64,000 nt of DNA, from NCBI RefSeq assembly GCF_040706615.1, contig NZ_JAPDRF010000004.1, positions 310,001 through 374,000 on the forward strand, read 5' to 3'. Within the stretch, counting starts at the first letter, position 1. The number at the start of each line of letters is the position of its first letter. This document shows, one piece after another, positions 43,589 through 52,743 of the stretch. This DNA comes from Lentisalinibacter sediminis (lineage in GTDB: Bacteria; Pseudomonadota; Gammaproteobacteria; Steroidobacterales; Woeseiaceae). The position numbers were made by a program, and so were the translations under genes. Below the pieces are notes generated by a model. That model made no database searches. It was not told the DNA's origin and was given only the letters and a program-made list of their open reading frames with translations.

Positions 43589-44596
43589 TCAGTAGCTGTG
43601 AGTCTCGGTGACCTTGCCGCGGAACACGTAATAGGAATACGCGGTGTAGCCGAACACGGCCGGCAGCGCGATCAGCGAACCGATGAGCAGGAACTGCTGG
43701 CTTTCCGGCGCTGCGGCCGCCTCCCAGAATGGTATCTGGTGCGGGACGATGTTCGGCCACAGGCTGATCGCCAGCCCGGCGTAACCGAGCGTGAACAGGC
43801 CGATGGCGAGCAGGAACGGCGAGGCGTGCCCGTCCCCCGTAGTTTTGCGGAACAGCAGGTAACCTGCCACGGCCGTCAGCACCGGCACCGGCGAGAGGTA
43901 GAGCAGGTTCGGCATCGTGAACCAGCGCTCGGCGATCTGGTTCTCCAGGAACGGCACCCACATGCTGATCACCGCCAGGAACACCACCACCGAGGCGAGC
44001 AGCGGGATGGTCACCCGCCGCGCCCACTGCTCCAGTTCGCCCGGCGCCTTCATGATGAGCCAGGTGCTGCCGAGCAGGGCGTAGCCCGCCACCATGGCGA
44101 GGCCCACGATCAACCCGAAGGGCGTCAGCCAGTCGAAGGTGCCGCCCACATAGCGCGTGCCCTCCATGGCGAACCCGCTCACGAAGGTGCCGAGGATGAT
44201 GCCCTGGAAAAACGCGGTCACCATCGAACCGCCGGTGAAGGCCAGGTCCCAGAGGTGGCGGTTCCTGCCCGACTTGAAGCGGAACTCGAAGGCCACGCCG
44301 CGGAACACCAGTGCCAGCAACATGAAGATGAATGGCAGATACAGGGCCGGCAGCACGATGGAATAGGCCAGCGGGAAGACGGCGAACAGCCCGCCGCCGC
44401 CCAGCACCAGCCAGGTCTCGTTGCCGTCCCAGATCGGCGCCACCGACGTCATCATGGTGTCGCGGGACTCGTCGTCCGGGGCGAACGGGAACAGGATGCC
44501 CGTGCCGAGAACGAAGCCGTCCAGCAGCACGTACATGAAAATGGCCACGGCGATCAGGACGATCCAGATCAGTGGCAGCCAGCCGCCTTCCATCAC
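43589..44596 (-). CDS. cydB: Cytochrome bd-type ubiquinol oxidase subunit II
   Basis: A 335-residue membrane subunit of a bd-type oxidase that oxidises quinol and reduces oxygen at the inner membrane. PLIWIVLIAVAIFMYVLLDGFVLGTGILFPF and the conserved WDGNETWLVLGGGGLFAVFPLAYS are diagnostic of CydB/CioB. Eight to nine hydrophobic helices can be drawn. It overlaps cydA by four bases. The length and the short Q-loop of its partner suggest the cyanide-insensitive (CioAB) branch. No cydX or cydDC is nearby. Confidence 0.95.
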   Translation of the reverse strand: MMEGGWLPLIWIVLIAVAIFMYVLLDGFVLGTGILFPFAPDDESRDTMMTSVAPIWDGNETWLVLGGGGLFAVFPLAYSIVLPALYLPFIFMLLALVFRGVAFEFRFKSGRNRHLWDLAFTGGSMVTAFFQGIILGTFVSGFAMEGTRYVGGTFDWLTPFGLIVGLAMVAGYALLGSTWLIMKAPGELEQWARRVTIPLLASVVVFLAVISMWVPFLENQIAERWFTMPNLLYLSPVPVLTAVAGYLLFRKTTGDGHASPFLLAIGLFTLGYAGLAISLWPNIVPHQIPFWEAAAAPESQQFLLIGSLIALPAVFGYTAYSYYVFRGKVTETHSY

Positions 44597-45972
44597 GTAC
44601 CCTCCTCTGCCGGTTTCCCGGCCGCCGACAGCGGTCGGCGGGCCGTGCCCTTCTCGGACTCTCCCTCGATCTCACCCGGTCCGCCGCGTATCAGCTGCAG
44701 CAGGTAGTAGATGCCCGCACCGAAGACGACGCCGTAAACCAGGAAGAACAGAAGCAGCGAGGTGGCCACGCTGGCTCCGGGCACCGGAGACAGTGCGTCA
44801 GAGGTGGTCTGCAGCTCCCACACCACCCAGGGCTGACGTCCGATCTCCGTCGTGAACCAGCCGGCCAGCACGGCGATGAACCCGGTCGGCCACATCCAGG
44901 TGTAGAGCTTCAGCAGCCAGCGCGTCTCGTAGAGCCTGCCGCGGACGAGCTGCACCACGCCTGCGCCCGCAGCAAACAGCATCAGAACGCCCAGGCCGAC
45001 CATGATGCGGAAGGCCCAGAACACCGGCGCGACTGGCGGGCGTTCCTCCGGGGGAAATTCCTTCAGGCCGGTGACCGGCGCGTTGATGTCGTGCTCCAGG
45101 ATCAGGCTGCCGAGCCCGGGGATGCCCAGCTGGAAATGATTGGTCTCGTTTTCCTCGTCCGGTATCGCGAACAGGATGAGCGGCGCCCGCGGCTCGGACT
45201 CCCAGTGGGCCTCCATCGCCGCCACCTTCTGCGGCTGGTACTCCTTGGTGTTGAGACCGTGGAAATCACCAACGAGTACCTGTGCCGGGACCACGATCGC
45301 GCCGAAGATCACCGACATGAAGAACATGTGCCGGGCACGCTGCCGGAAGCGCCCCTCCAGCAGGTAGCGCGCCGAGACCGCGCCGATCACGAAGCAGGTG
45401 GTGAGATAGGCCGCCAGCGTCATGTGCACCAGGCGATACGGGAAGGACGGGTTGAAGATGATCTGGAACCAGTCCACGGGGTAGAAGATGCCGTCCTCCA
45501 CGCGGAAGCCGGCCGGGGTATGCATCCAGCTGTTGGCAGAGAGGATCCAGAAGGCCGAGATCAGCGTGCCGAGGGCCACCATGCAGGTGGAGAAGAAATG
45601 CAGGCCCTTGCCGACCCGGTTGGCGCCGAACAGCATGATGCCGAGGAAGGTGGCTTCGAGGAAGAACGCGGTCAGTACCTCGTAGCCGATCACCGGTCCC
45701 AGTACGTTGCCCGTGGCCTCCGAGAAACCGCTCCAGTTGGAGCCGAACTGGAAGCTCATGACGATGCCGGAGACCACGCCCATGCCGAACGAGACGGCGA
45801 AGATCTTCAGCCAGAACTTGTACAGGCTCATGTAGCCGGGCTTGCCCGTCTTCAGCCACAGCGCCTCGAGCATCACCAGCCAGCTGGCGAGGCCGATGGT
45901 GAAAGCCGGGAAAAGGATGTGGAAAGAGACGGTGAAGGCGAACTGTATGCGCGCCAGCATTTCTGCTTCCAT
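44593..45972 (-). CDS. cydA: Cytochrome bd-type ubiquinol oxidase subunit I (cyanide-insensitive type)
   Basis: A 459-residue subunit carrying hemes b558, b595 and d. The N-terminal RIQFAFTVSFHILFPAFTIGLASWL holds the heme histidine, EVLTAFFLEATFLGIMLFG the conserved glutamates, and TTEIGRQPWVVWELQTTSDALSPVP the GRQPW signature. The Q-loop between helices 6 and 7 is short, as in CioA, compared with about 520 residues for E. coli CydA. The 140-base upstream gap contains a perfect TTAGAC-CGA-GTCTAA palindrome. With sulfide enzymes encoded nearby, a sulfide- and cyanide-tolerant oxidase makes sense. Confidence 0.95.
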   Translation of the reverse strand: MEAEMLARIQFAFTVSFHILFPAFTIGLASWLVMLEALWLKTGKPGYMSLYKFWLKIFAVSFGMGVVSGIVMSFQFGSNWSGFSEATGNVLGPVIGYEVLTAFFLEATFLGIMLFGANRVGKGLHFFSTCMVALGTLISAFWILSANSWMHTPAGFRVEDGIFYPVDWFQIIFNPSFPYRLVHMTLAAYLTTCFVIGAVSARYLLEGRFRQRARHMFFMSVIFGAIVVPAQVLVGDFHGLNTKEYQPQKVAAMEAHWESEPRAPLILFAIPDEENETNHFQLGIPGLGSLILEHDINAPVTGLKEFPPEERPPVAPVFWAFRIMVGLGVLMLFAAGAGVVQLVRGRLYETRWLLKLYTWMWPTGFIAVLAGWFTTEIGRQPWVVWELQTTSDALSPVPGASVATSLLLFFLVYGVVFGAGIYYLLQLIRGGPGEIEGESEKGTARRPLSAAGKPAEEGT

Positions 45973-46021
45973 GGGGTCCTCGCTCCTCCTCGGGCGCTGT
46001 CGGCTGCGCGCAGCGGCGCGT

Positions 46022-46036
46022 TTAGACCGAGTCTAA
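46022..46036. promoter_or_regulatory. TTAGAC-CGA-GTCTAA palindrome upstream of cydA
   Basis: TTAGACCGAGTCTAA is a perfect inverted repeat of six-base arms around a three-base centre, 50 bases upstream of the cydA start. Position suits an operator or activator site for the oxidase operon. I do not recognise the regulator. Confidence 0.55.
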
Positions 46037-46112
46037 GGACTGGGCCCGGCAGCGAAATCCGGGGATACCCGTACCCGGACGGGGCGGCGCCGGTACGGCG
46101 GCCCGACCGGGC

Positions 46113-47942
46113 TCAGACGGCGGGCTTCTGGCGGGAGTCCCGCTTGCGATCGCTCTCCGTCAGCAGCTTCTTCCTGAGCCGGATGCTCGCCGGCGTGACC
46201 TCCACCAGCTCGTCGTCGTCGATGAACTCCAGCGCCTGCTCCAGCGAGAAGCGGATGGGGGTGGTCAGCAGGATGTTCTCGTCGGAGCCGGCCGCGCGGA
46301 TGTTGGTGAGCTGCTTGGCCTTGGTGGGGTTTACCACCAGATCGTTGCCCCGGCTGTGGATGCCGATGATCATGCCCTCGTACACCTCGGCGCCGTGGCC
46401 GATGAGCAGCCTGCCACGCTCCTGCAGGTTGAACAGCGCATAGGCGAGCGCCTTGCCCTGCACGTTGGAGATCAGCACGCCGTTGATGCGCTGGCCGATG
46501 CCGCCCTCCACCGCCGGGCCGTACTCGTCGAAGACGTGGTGGATGAGTCCGGTGCCCGCCGTCGCGGTCAGATACTCGGTGCGGAAACCGATCAGGCCCC
46601 GGGACGGGATGCGGTAGTCGAGTCGCATGCGGCCCTTGCCGTCCGGCTGCATGCCCAGCAGTTCACCCTTGCGCTCGGCCAGCCGGCTCATCACCGCGCC
46701 CTGATAGTCCTCGGCGAAGTCCACCGTGAGAATCTCCCAGGGCTCGAGCCACTTGCCGTCTTTCTCTATGCGAATGACCTCGGGCCGGGAGACGGCCAGC
46801 TCGTAACCTTCCCGGCGCATGTTCTCGATCAGCACGGAGAGGTGCAGTTCGCCGCGGCCGGAGACGCGGAACTTGTCGGGATCCTCGGTACGCTCCACCC
46901 GCAGGGCAACGTTGTGCTTGAGTTCCTGGTCCAGCCGTTCGCCGATCTGGCGGCTGGTGAGGAACTTGCCCTCCTTCCCCGCGAACGGCGACTTGTTCAC
47001 CTGGAAGGTCATGCTGATGGTCGGTTCGTCCACCGACAGCGCGGGCAGCCCCTCGGGATACTCCCGATCGCACAGTGTGTCCGAGATATGCAGCGTCTCG
47101 ATGCCCGAGAAGGCAACGATGTCGCCGGCCGATGCGGACTCGATCTTCTGCCGCTCGAGGCCGTGGAAGCCGTAGAGCTCCAGCACCCGGCCGGGCCGGT
47201 GCGAGCCGTGGGCGCCGACGATCGTGACCGCGCTCGCCGCGGGCAGCGTGCCGCGGGTGATGCGGCCGATGCCGATCACGCCGACATAGGGGTCGTAGTC
47301 CAGGCTCGAGACCTGGAGCTGCAGCGGCCCGTCCGGATCCACGGCCGGTGCGGGCACGTGCTCGACGATGGCCTGCAGGAGCGGCGTCATGTCGCCGTCG
47401 CTGACATCCGGCTCCAGCCCGGCATAGCCGCCCAGTGCCGAGGCATAGACGACGGGGAAGTCGAGCTGCGCATCGGTGGCGCCGAGACGATCGAAGAGGT
47501 CGAAGGTCTGGTCCAGCACCCAGCCTGCCCGGGCGCCGTCCCGGTCGATCTTGTTGATCACGACGATCGGCGTGAAGCCCCGGGCGAAGGCCTTCTGGGT
47601 GACGAAGCGGGTCTGCGGCATCGGCCCGTCCACCGCATCGACCAGCAGGAGCACGCTGTCCACCATGCTGAGCACGCGCTCCACCTCGCCGCCGAAATCG
47701 GCGTGGCCCGGCGTGTCCACGATGTTCACCCGCCACTCGCCCCAGCGGATGGCCGTGTTCTTCGACAGGATGGTGATGCCCCGCTCCCGTTCGAGGTCGT
47801 TCGAGTCCATGATGCGCTCGCCGAGATCGGCGCGCGCGTCCAGCGTGCCGGACTGCTGCAGCAGCCGGTCCACCAGCGTGGTCTTGCCATGATCGACGTG
47901 GGCGATGATCGCGATGTTGCGCAGGCGGTTGACTTGGCTCAT
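46113..47942 (-). CDS. typA: Ribosome-associated translational GTPase BipA/TypA
   Basis: A 609-residue EF-G-like GTPase that binds the ribosome and aids assembly or stress translation. The start at 47942 gives MSQVNRLRNIAIIAHVDHGKTTLVDRLLQQSG, with G1 AHVDHGKTT, G2/G3 ERERGITILSKNTA and VNIVDTPGHADFGGEVERVL, and NKIDR as G4. The BipA-specific C-terminal region includes SRGLIGFRTEYLTATAGTGL and LVVNPTKAKQLTNIRAAGSDE. Its ATG lies one base after the ggt stop, so the two are probably co-transcribed, which is an uncommon pairing. A longer open frame that extends into ggt is not used. Confidence 0.97.
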   Translation of the reverse strand: MSQVNRLRNIAIIAHVDHGKTTLVDRLLQQSGTLDARADLGERIMDSNDLERERGITILSKNTAIRWGEWRVNIVDTPGHADFGGEVERVLSMVDSVLLLVDAVDGPMPQTRFVTQKAFARGFTPIVVINKIDRDGARAGWVLDQTFDLFDRLGATDAQLDFPVVYASALGGYAGLEPDVSDGDMTPLLQAIVEHVPAPAVDPDGPLQLQVSSLDYDPYVGVIGIGRITRGTLPAASAVTIVGAHGSHRPGRVLELYGFHGLERQKIESASAGDIVAFSGIETLHISDTLCDREYPEGLPALSVDEPTISMTFQVNKSPFAGKEGKFLTSRQIGERLDQELKHNVALRVERTEDPDKFRVSGRGELHLSVLIENMRREGYELAVSRPEVIRIEKDGKWLEPWEILTVDFAEDYQGAVMSRLAERKGELLGMQPDGKGRMRLDYRIPSRGLIGFRTEYLTATAGTGLIHHVFDEYGPAVEGGIGQRINGVLISNVQGKALAYALFNLQERGRLLIGHGAEVYEGMIIGIHSRGNDLVVNPTKAKQLTNIRAAGSDENILLTTPIRFSLEQALEFIDDDELVEVTPASIRLRKKLLTESDRKRDSRQKPAV

Positions 47943-47943
47943 G

Positions 47944-49740
47944 TCAGTGTACGCAGGCCTGGCCGGCCGCGAGGCAGCGGACCAGGGCCGGGCCCATGCT
48001 GGCCGCGTCGGGCCGGCGCGGATCCGACACACCGTAGAAGTAGCCGTCCCGGTACATCACCGACTGCAGGCTGCCCATGGACCAGCGCGCATCCGCCAGC
48101 TCGTGCCCGCGGCCGCGAAGCAGCGCCAGCGTGTCCGGGCTGAAGCCGGGTTCGATGCCCAGCACGTCCGGCATCCACTGGTGATGCACGCGCGGGACGT
48201 GGGTGGCATCGGCGATCCCCATGCCGTGGTCGATCACGTTCACCAGCTGCTGCAGCACCGTGGTGATAATGCGGCTGCCGCCGGGCGTGCCGGTGGCGAG
48301 CAGGGGCTCGCCGTCCCTGAACACCAGTGTCGGCGTCATGGACGACAGCGGCCGCTTGCCCGGCTCGATGGCGTTCGCCTCGCCGCCGAGCAGGCCAAAG
48401 GCGTTTGGCACGCCGGGTTTCGCCGAGAAGTCGTCCATCTCGTTGTTCATCAGGATGCCCGTGCCGGGAATGGTGATGCCGGAGCCGTAGGAGAAGTTCA
48501 GGGTGTAGGTGTTGGCCGCCGCGTTGCCGTCGGCGTCCATCACCGAATAATGGGTGGTATCCCGGCTCTCCGCGGGTGGCGCCGTGCCGGGGCGGATCTC
48601 CGTGGAGGGTGTTGCCTCGTCCATGTCGATGGCGGCGGCCAGTTGCTTCGCGTAGTCCTCGCCCGTGAGCCAGTCGACCGGCACGTCGTAGTAGTCCGGA
48701 TCGCCGAGGTGCTTGCTGCGGTCGGCATAGGCCCGGCGCATGACCTCGGCCAGCAGGTGCAGCCCGTCGGCGCTGCCGTAACCCAGCTCCGCTACGGGGA
48801 AACGCTCGAGCACGTTGAGCATCTGCACGATGTGTACACCGCCGGAACTCGGTGGCGGCATCAGCGCCACCCGGTGACCTCGATACTCGCCCACCACCGG
48901 TTCGCGCTCGACCACGCGGTACGCGGCCAGGTCCTCGAGGGTGATCAGTCCGCCGTTCGCCTGCATCTCGGCGGCGATCTTCTCGGCGATCGCGCCCTCG
49001 TAGAATGCGGTCGGGCCCTCCCGGGCGATCAGCGCCAGCGTGGCGGCCAGGTCCGGCTGGCGGAAGCGCTCGCCGCGCTGCCAGGCACTGCCGTCGGGCT
49101 TGAAGTAGGTCGCCGCCGTCGCGGGATGGTGCAACAGCCGCTCGCTCCAGCGCTGCAGGCTCCAGGCCATGTCGTGGCTCACCAGGAAGCCGTCCCGCGC
49201 CAGTTCGATCGCGGGCGCGATCACCTCCGGCCAGGACATCGTGCCGTAGCGGGTCAGGGCGTGGTGCATGCCTGCCACCGTGCCCGGCACGCCGGACGCA
49301 CGATGGCTGAAGCGCGACGCTTCCTTGTCCACGTTGCCCTCGGCATCCAGGTACATGTCCCGTCCGGCCGCGGCCGGCGCCATCTCCCGGTAGTCGATGG
49401 CGATGGTGCGATCCTCCTCCGCGATATGGACCAGCATGAAGCCGCCGCCGCCGAGATTGCCGGCGCGCGGCAGCGTCACCGCCAGAGTGAAACCCACCGC
49501 CACGGCCGCGTCCACGGCGTTGCCGCCCTCGGCGAGTATGCGCGCGCCAACCTCCGTGGCGATCGCGTTCTGGCTGGCCACCATGCCCTCGGCATCGATC
49601 ACCGGGTGATGGATGGCGTCGTAGCGGATGATTGGCTCGCCCGCAGGCTCCCGGGCCTCGAGGGCGGGGGCCAGAGCGGCCAGGGCGGCGAGGCCGACGG
49701 CGAGCGTGAGAGCGAGGCGTGCGGGCATGCGTGGCAACAT
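47944..49740 (-). CDS. ggt: Gamma-glutamyltranspeptidase precursor
   Basis: A 598-residue N-terminal nucleophile hydrolase of the periplasm that removes the gamma-glutamyl group of glutathione and related compounds. The start at 49740 (MLPRMPARLALTLAVGLAALAALAPA) gives a signal peptide and has AGGAG 12 bases upstream. The large-subunit core holds GNAVDAAVAVGFTLAVTLPRAGNLGGGGFML; the self-cleavage site is the threonine near residue 394 in RDTTHYSVMDADGNAAANTYTLN, and GILMNNEMDDFS and MTPTLVFRDGEPLLATGTPGGSRI complete the small subunit. It may also recycle gamma-glutamylated amines. It is followed immediately by typA. Confidence 0.95.
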   Translation of the reverse strand: MLPRMPARLALTLAVGLAALAALAPALEAREPAGEPIIRYDAIHHPVIDAEGMVASQNAIATEVGARILAEGGNAVDAAVAVGFTLAVTLPRAGNLGGGGFMLVHIAEEDRTIAIDYREMAPAAAGRDMYLDAEGNVDKEASRFSHRASGVPGTVAGMHHALTRYGTMSWPEVIAPAIELARDGFLVSHDMAWSLQRWSERLLHHPATAATYFKPDGSAWQRGERFRQPDLAATLALIAREGPTAFYEGAIAEKIAAEMQANGGLITLEDLAAYRVVEREPVVGEYRGHRVALMPPPSSGGVHIVQMLNVLERFPVAELGYGSADGLHLLAEVMRRAYADRSKHLGDPDYYDVPVDWLTGEDYAKQLAAAIDMDEATPSTEIRPGTAPPAESRDTTHYSVMDADGNAAANTYTLNFSYGSGITIPGTGILMNNEMDDFSAKPGVPNAFGLLGGEANAIEPGKRPLSSMTPTLVFRDGEPLLATGTPGGSRIITTVLQQLVNVIDHGMGIADATHVPRVHHQWMPDVLGIEPGFSPDTLALLRGRGHELADARWSMGSLQSVMYRDGYFYGVSDPRRPDAASMGPALVRCLAAGQACVH

Positions 49741-49859
49741 GTCAGGGAGTTCTCCTGGCGCCGCTGGGCGCCCTTCCGGGTCGGTGCAGCCCGTCAGTAT
49801 AACGCGGCCGGATGATGTAGCATCTCCGCCCGAGCACAATGATGCGTCGGGGAGAGAGC

Positions 49860-50756
49860 ATGGATCTGGATGAATGGCGACACCGTGGCCGCCGGGTGAA
49901 GGCGGGCGACCACGAGTTGTTCCTGATGGACACGGACCCGGCCGGCGAACGCCCGGATACTGTCTTCTTCATCCACGGTTTCCCGACGGCGGGCTGGGAC
50001 TTCCACCGTCTATTGCCCGGCCTCGAGCCCGGCTACCGGCTCGTCGTGCCGGACATGCTCGGCTTCGGATTCTCGGACAAGCCGAAACGCCACGATTACA
50101 CCATCCACGAACAGGCGGACCTGCTGGAAGAGGTCATTGCAGGCGTCGGGCTGGACCGCTTCCACGTGATGGCCCACGACTACGGCGATTCCGTGGCCCA
50201 GGAGATGCTGGCGCGGGACAACGCGAGGCCCCGCGAGGAGCGCCGGTGGCGGTCGCTGTGCCTGCTGAACGGCGGGCTGTTCCCGGAGACCCACCACGCC
50301 CGTCTCTCGCAGAAGCTGCTGCACGGGCCGCTGGGCCCGGTGATCGGCAGGCTGATGAGCCGGGGCACGCTGGAGCGCAACCTGCGTGCCGTGTTCGGGC
50401 CGCAGACGCCGCCGTCGGCGGAGGACCTCGACGCCTTCTGGACGCTGATCACCGAGAGCCGCGGCGACCACATCGCCCACCGGCTCATCCGCTATATCCG
50501 CGACCGCCGCCGCCATCGGGAGCGCTGGGTGCAGGCCCTGCGGACGGCCGCGATCCCGATCCAGCTGATCAATGGCTCGATGGACCCGGTGTCCGGCGCC
50601 CACATGGTAGCCCGCTACCGGGAACTCGTGAGCCAGCGCGACATCGTGGAGCTGCCGCGGATCGGCCACTATCCCCAGGTGGAGGCGCCGGAGGAGGTGC
50701 TCGCCCACTACCGGGAGTTTCTTGATGCGCACTTCCCTGCCGGGGAGAATGCCTGA
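49860..50756 (+). CDS. Alpha/beta hydrolase, haloalkane dehalogenase/epoxide hydrolase-like
   Basis: A 298-residue alpha/beta-fold enzyme. The start at 49860 has GGGGAGAG in front; an earlier in-frame ATG at 49839 is less likely. The oxyanion segment is FFIHGFPTAGWDF and the nucleophile elbow is HVMAHDYGDSVAQE with aspartate (about D107), as in dehalogenases and epoxide hydrolases rather than serine esterases. The catalytic histidine is probably in RIGHYPQVEAPEE. Relatives include the MEST-like hydrolases. It overlaps or nearly touches the amidohydrolase gene on the same strand. The substrate is unknown. Confidence 0.85.
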   Translation: MDLDEWRHRGRRVKAGDHELFLMDTDPAGERPDTVFFIHGFPTAGWDFHRLLPGLEPGYRLVVPDMLGFGFSDKPKRHDYTIHEQADLLEEVIAGVGLDRFHVMAHDYGDSVAQEMLARDNARPREERRWRSLCLLNGGLFPETHHARLSQKLLHGPLGPVIGRLMSRGTLERNLRAVFGPQTPPSAEDLDAFWTLITESRGDHIAHRLIRYIRDRRRHRERWVQALRTAAIPIQLINGSMDPVSGAHMVARYRELVSQRDIVELPRIGHYPQVEAPEEVLAHYREFLDAHFPAGENA

Positions 50757-50793
50757 CTTGCCACCATTGCCTGCAGAGGGGGAGGAATCACCG

Positions 50794-52665
50794 GTGACCG
50801 ATAAGTTCTGGGATCTGCTGATCCGGGAAGCCAAAGTATTCGACGGCTCGGGAGAGCCGCCGCGGGTGGAGGACGTCGCGGTGCGCGACGGCCGGATCGC
50901 GGCCCGGGGTATCGGCCTGCCGGAATCCGGCGCGGCCGAGGTGATCGACGCCGACGGCAAGTGGCTGATGCCCGGCCTGCTGGACATCCACACCCACTTC
51001 GACCTGGAGGTGGAGATCGCCCCCGGCCTGCCCGAGGCGGTGCGCCACGGCACCACCACGGTGGTGGTGGCGAACTGCAGCCTCGGGCTCGCCTTCGGCA
51101 ACCAGCGCCGGGACGGCGCGGACCCCGTGGTCGACTGCTTCGCCCGCGTGGAGAACGTGCCGAAGCACGTGCTCTCCAAGGTCGCGGACCAGGCCGACTG
51201 GCACGACAGCGGGGCCTACCTGGAGCACCTGGATTCGCTGCCGCTCGGCGCGAACATCGTGACGATGATCCCGCATTCCATGCTGCGCATCGAGGTAATG
51301 GGCCTCGATGACAGCATCAGCCGCGAGCCCACCGAAGCCGAACTCGACGAGATGGCGGCGCTGCTGGACAAGGGCATGCGCCAGGGCTACGCCGGCTTTT
51401 CCACCGACGCCCTGCCCTTCCACTATCTGGCAAACGACCCGCACCGGGATCGCAAGATACCCACGCAGTACGGCAGCTACGGCGAGCTGAAGCGGCTGAC
51501 CGGGGTGGTGCGCCGCCACGGCCGGGTATGGCAGGCCACACCGCCCAAGGACAGCGTAGGCCAGACGCTGAGGAACCTTCTGCTCACCAGCGGCCGGCTG
51601 CACGGCAAGCCGCTGAAGACCACCGTGGTGGCCGCGCTGGACGTGGCCACGAACCGGGGTATCGCAAAGCTGGGCATGGTGCTCGCGCGGCTGCTGAACT
51701 CCCGCGCCGTCGACGGCCGCTTCGCGCTGCAGGCGCTGGCCGGCCGGTTCAAGGTGTGGTCGGAGGGTCCGATCAATCCGATCTTCGAGGAGATCCCCGT
51801 CCTGCGGCAGCTGAATATGACGGACCTGGAGGACCGGGCAGCCCGCCGTGCGCTGCTGGAAGACCCGTTGTTCGTCCGCGACTTCCGGGAGATGTGGCAC
51901 AAGGGCAAGAGCGGTTTCGGCCTGGACGCGATCAAGCGGCGGCTGAAGCGCGAGGACCTCGCCTTCGGTCGCTCCCTGGAGGACATGGTGGTGGACCGCT
52001 GTCCGGTGCCGGACTGGGCGGGCGAGGCGATGTCCGACATCCACGAGCGGCTCGGGAGCTGGCAGGCGGGCGACCGTTCGATGGCCCGATCCGAGGCCGA
52101 GAGCGAGGCTTTCGCCAGCTTCCCGGACCCGATACGGGACGACGCCGATTTCTTCCTGCATCTGCTGAAGGTCTACGACACGGACCTGTACTGGTACATG
52201 ATCACGGCCAACCGGGATGCAGAGATGACCCGTCAGCTGATCATGCACCCGAAGCTGCTTCCAGGCTTCAACGACTCGGGCGCTCATCTCACCAACATGG
52301 CGTTCTACGACTGCAATCTGCGGGCACTGCAGCTGGCCTCGGCGGACGGCGACGAGGGTGTAGCCTACATGGTGCGGCGGCTGACCCGGGACCCGGCGGC
52401 GTTCTTCGGCATCCCGGCGGGACGCATCGACCCGGGCTCGGCGGCGGACATCGCCATCGTGGACCCGGAGGCGCTGGCCGGCTACGACGCGGAAGCCAAC
52501 ATCCGCAGCGTCTACCGGGAGGACTTCGAGCACAGCCAGCTCGTGAACCGCTCCGACGGTGTGGTGCCGTGGGTGATCGTCGGCGGGCGGCTGGTCTGGC
52601 AGGACGACGCCTACACGCCCGCGTTCGGGAAGGAGAAATGCGGCCGCGTCCTGCGCGCCGCCTGA
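50794..52665 (+). CDS. N-acyl-D-amino-acid deacylase-type amidohydrolase
   Basis: A 623-residue metal-dependent amidohydrolase (COG3653 group). GTG at 50794 is preferred because GGAGG lies eight bases upstream; an ATG at 50749 would overlap the hydrolase gene. The N-terminal composite sheet DLLIREAKVFDGSGEPPRVEDVAVRDGRI leads into the metal motif LDIHTHFDLEVE, then GTTTVVVANCSLGLAFG with a bridging-type cysteine, and the late metal aspartate in PGFNDSGAHLTN. RIDPGSAADIAIVDPEAL closes the barrel. These are hallmarks of D-aminoacylases and relatives; which N-acyl compound is used is not readable. It ends at a strong hairpin. Confidence 0.9.
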   Translation: MTDKFWDLLIREAKVFDGSGEPPRVEDVAVRDGRIAARGIGLPESGAAEVIDADGKWLMPGLLDIHTHFDLEVEIAPGLPEAVRHGTTTVVVANCSLGLAFGNQRRDGADPVVDCFARVENVPKHVLSKVADQADWHDSGAYLEHLDSLPLGANIVTMIPHSMLRIEVMGLDDSISREPTEAELDEMAALLDKGMRQGYAGFSTDALPFHYLANDPHRDRKIPTQYGSYGELKRLTGVVRRHGRVWQATPPKDSVGQTLRNLLLTSGRLHGKPLKTTVVAALDVATNRGIAKLGMVLARLLNSRAVDGRFALQALAGRFKVWSEGPINPIFEEIPVLRQLNMTDLEDRAARRALLEDPLFVRDFREMWHKGKSGFGLDAIKRRLKREDLAFGRSLEDMVVDRCPVPDWAGEAMSDIHERLGSWQAGDRSMARSEAESEAFASFPDPIRDDADFFLHLLKVYDTDLYWYMITANRDAEMTRQLIMHPKLLPGFNDSGAHLTNMAFYDCNLRALQLASADGDEGVAYMVRRLTRDPAAFFGIPAGRIDPGSAADIAIVDPEALAGYDAEANIRSVYREDFEHSQLVNRSDGVVPWVIVGGRLVWQDDAYTPAFGKEKCGRVLRAA

Positions 52666-52668
52666 GTG

Positions 52669-52711
52669 GCGGGAACGGTCAGGCCGATTCGACTGCGCTG
52701 ACCGTTCCCGC
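52669..52711. terminator. 14-bp hairpin shared by convergent genes
   Basis: GCGGGAACGGTCAG (52669-52682) pairs perfectly with CTGACCGTTCCCGC (52698-52711) across a 15-base loop, in the 78-base gap between the amidohydrolase stop and the last gene of the sulfide operon. It is likely to terminate or stall transcription from both sides although no T-run follows. Confidence 0.65.
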
Positions 52712-52743
52712 GACGATGCTCACGACAATGCTGATGACGCTCC

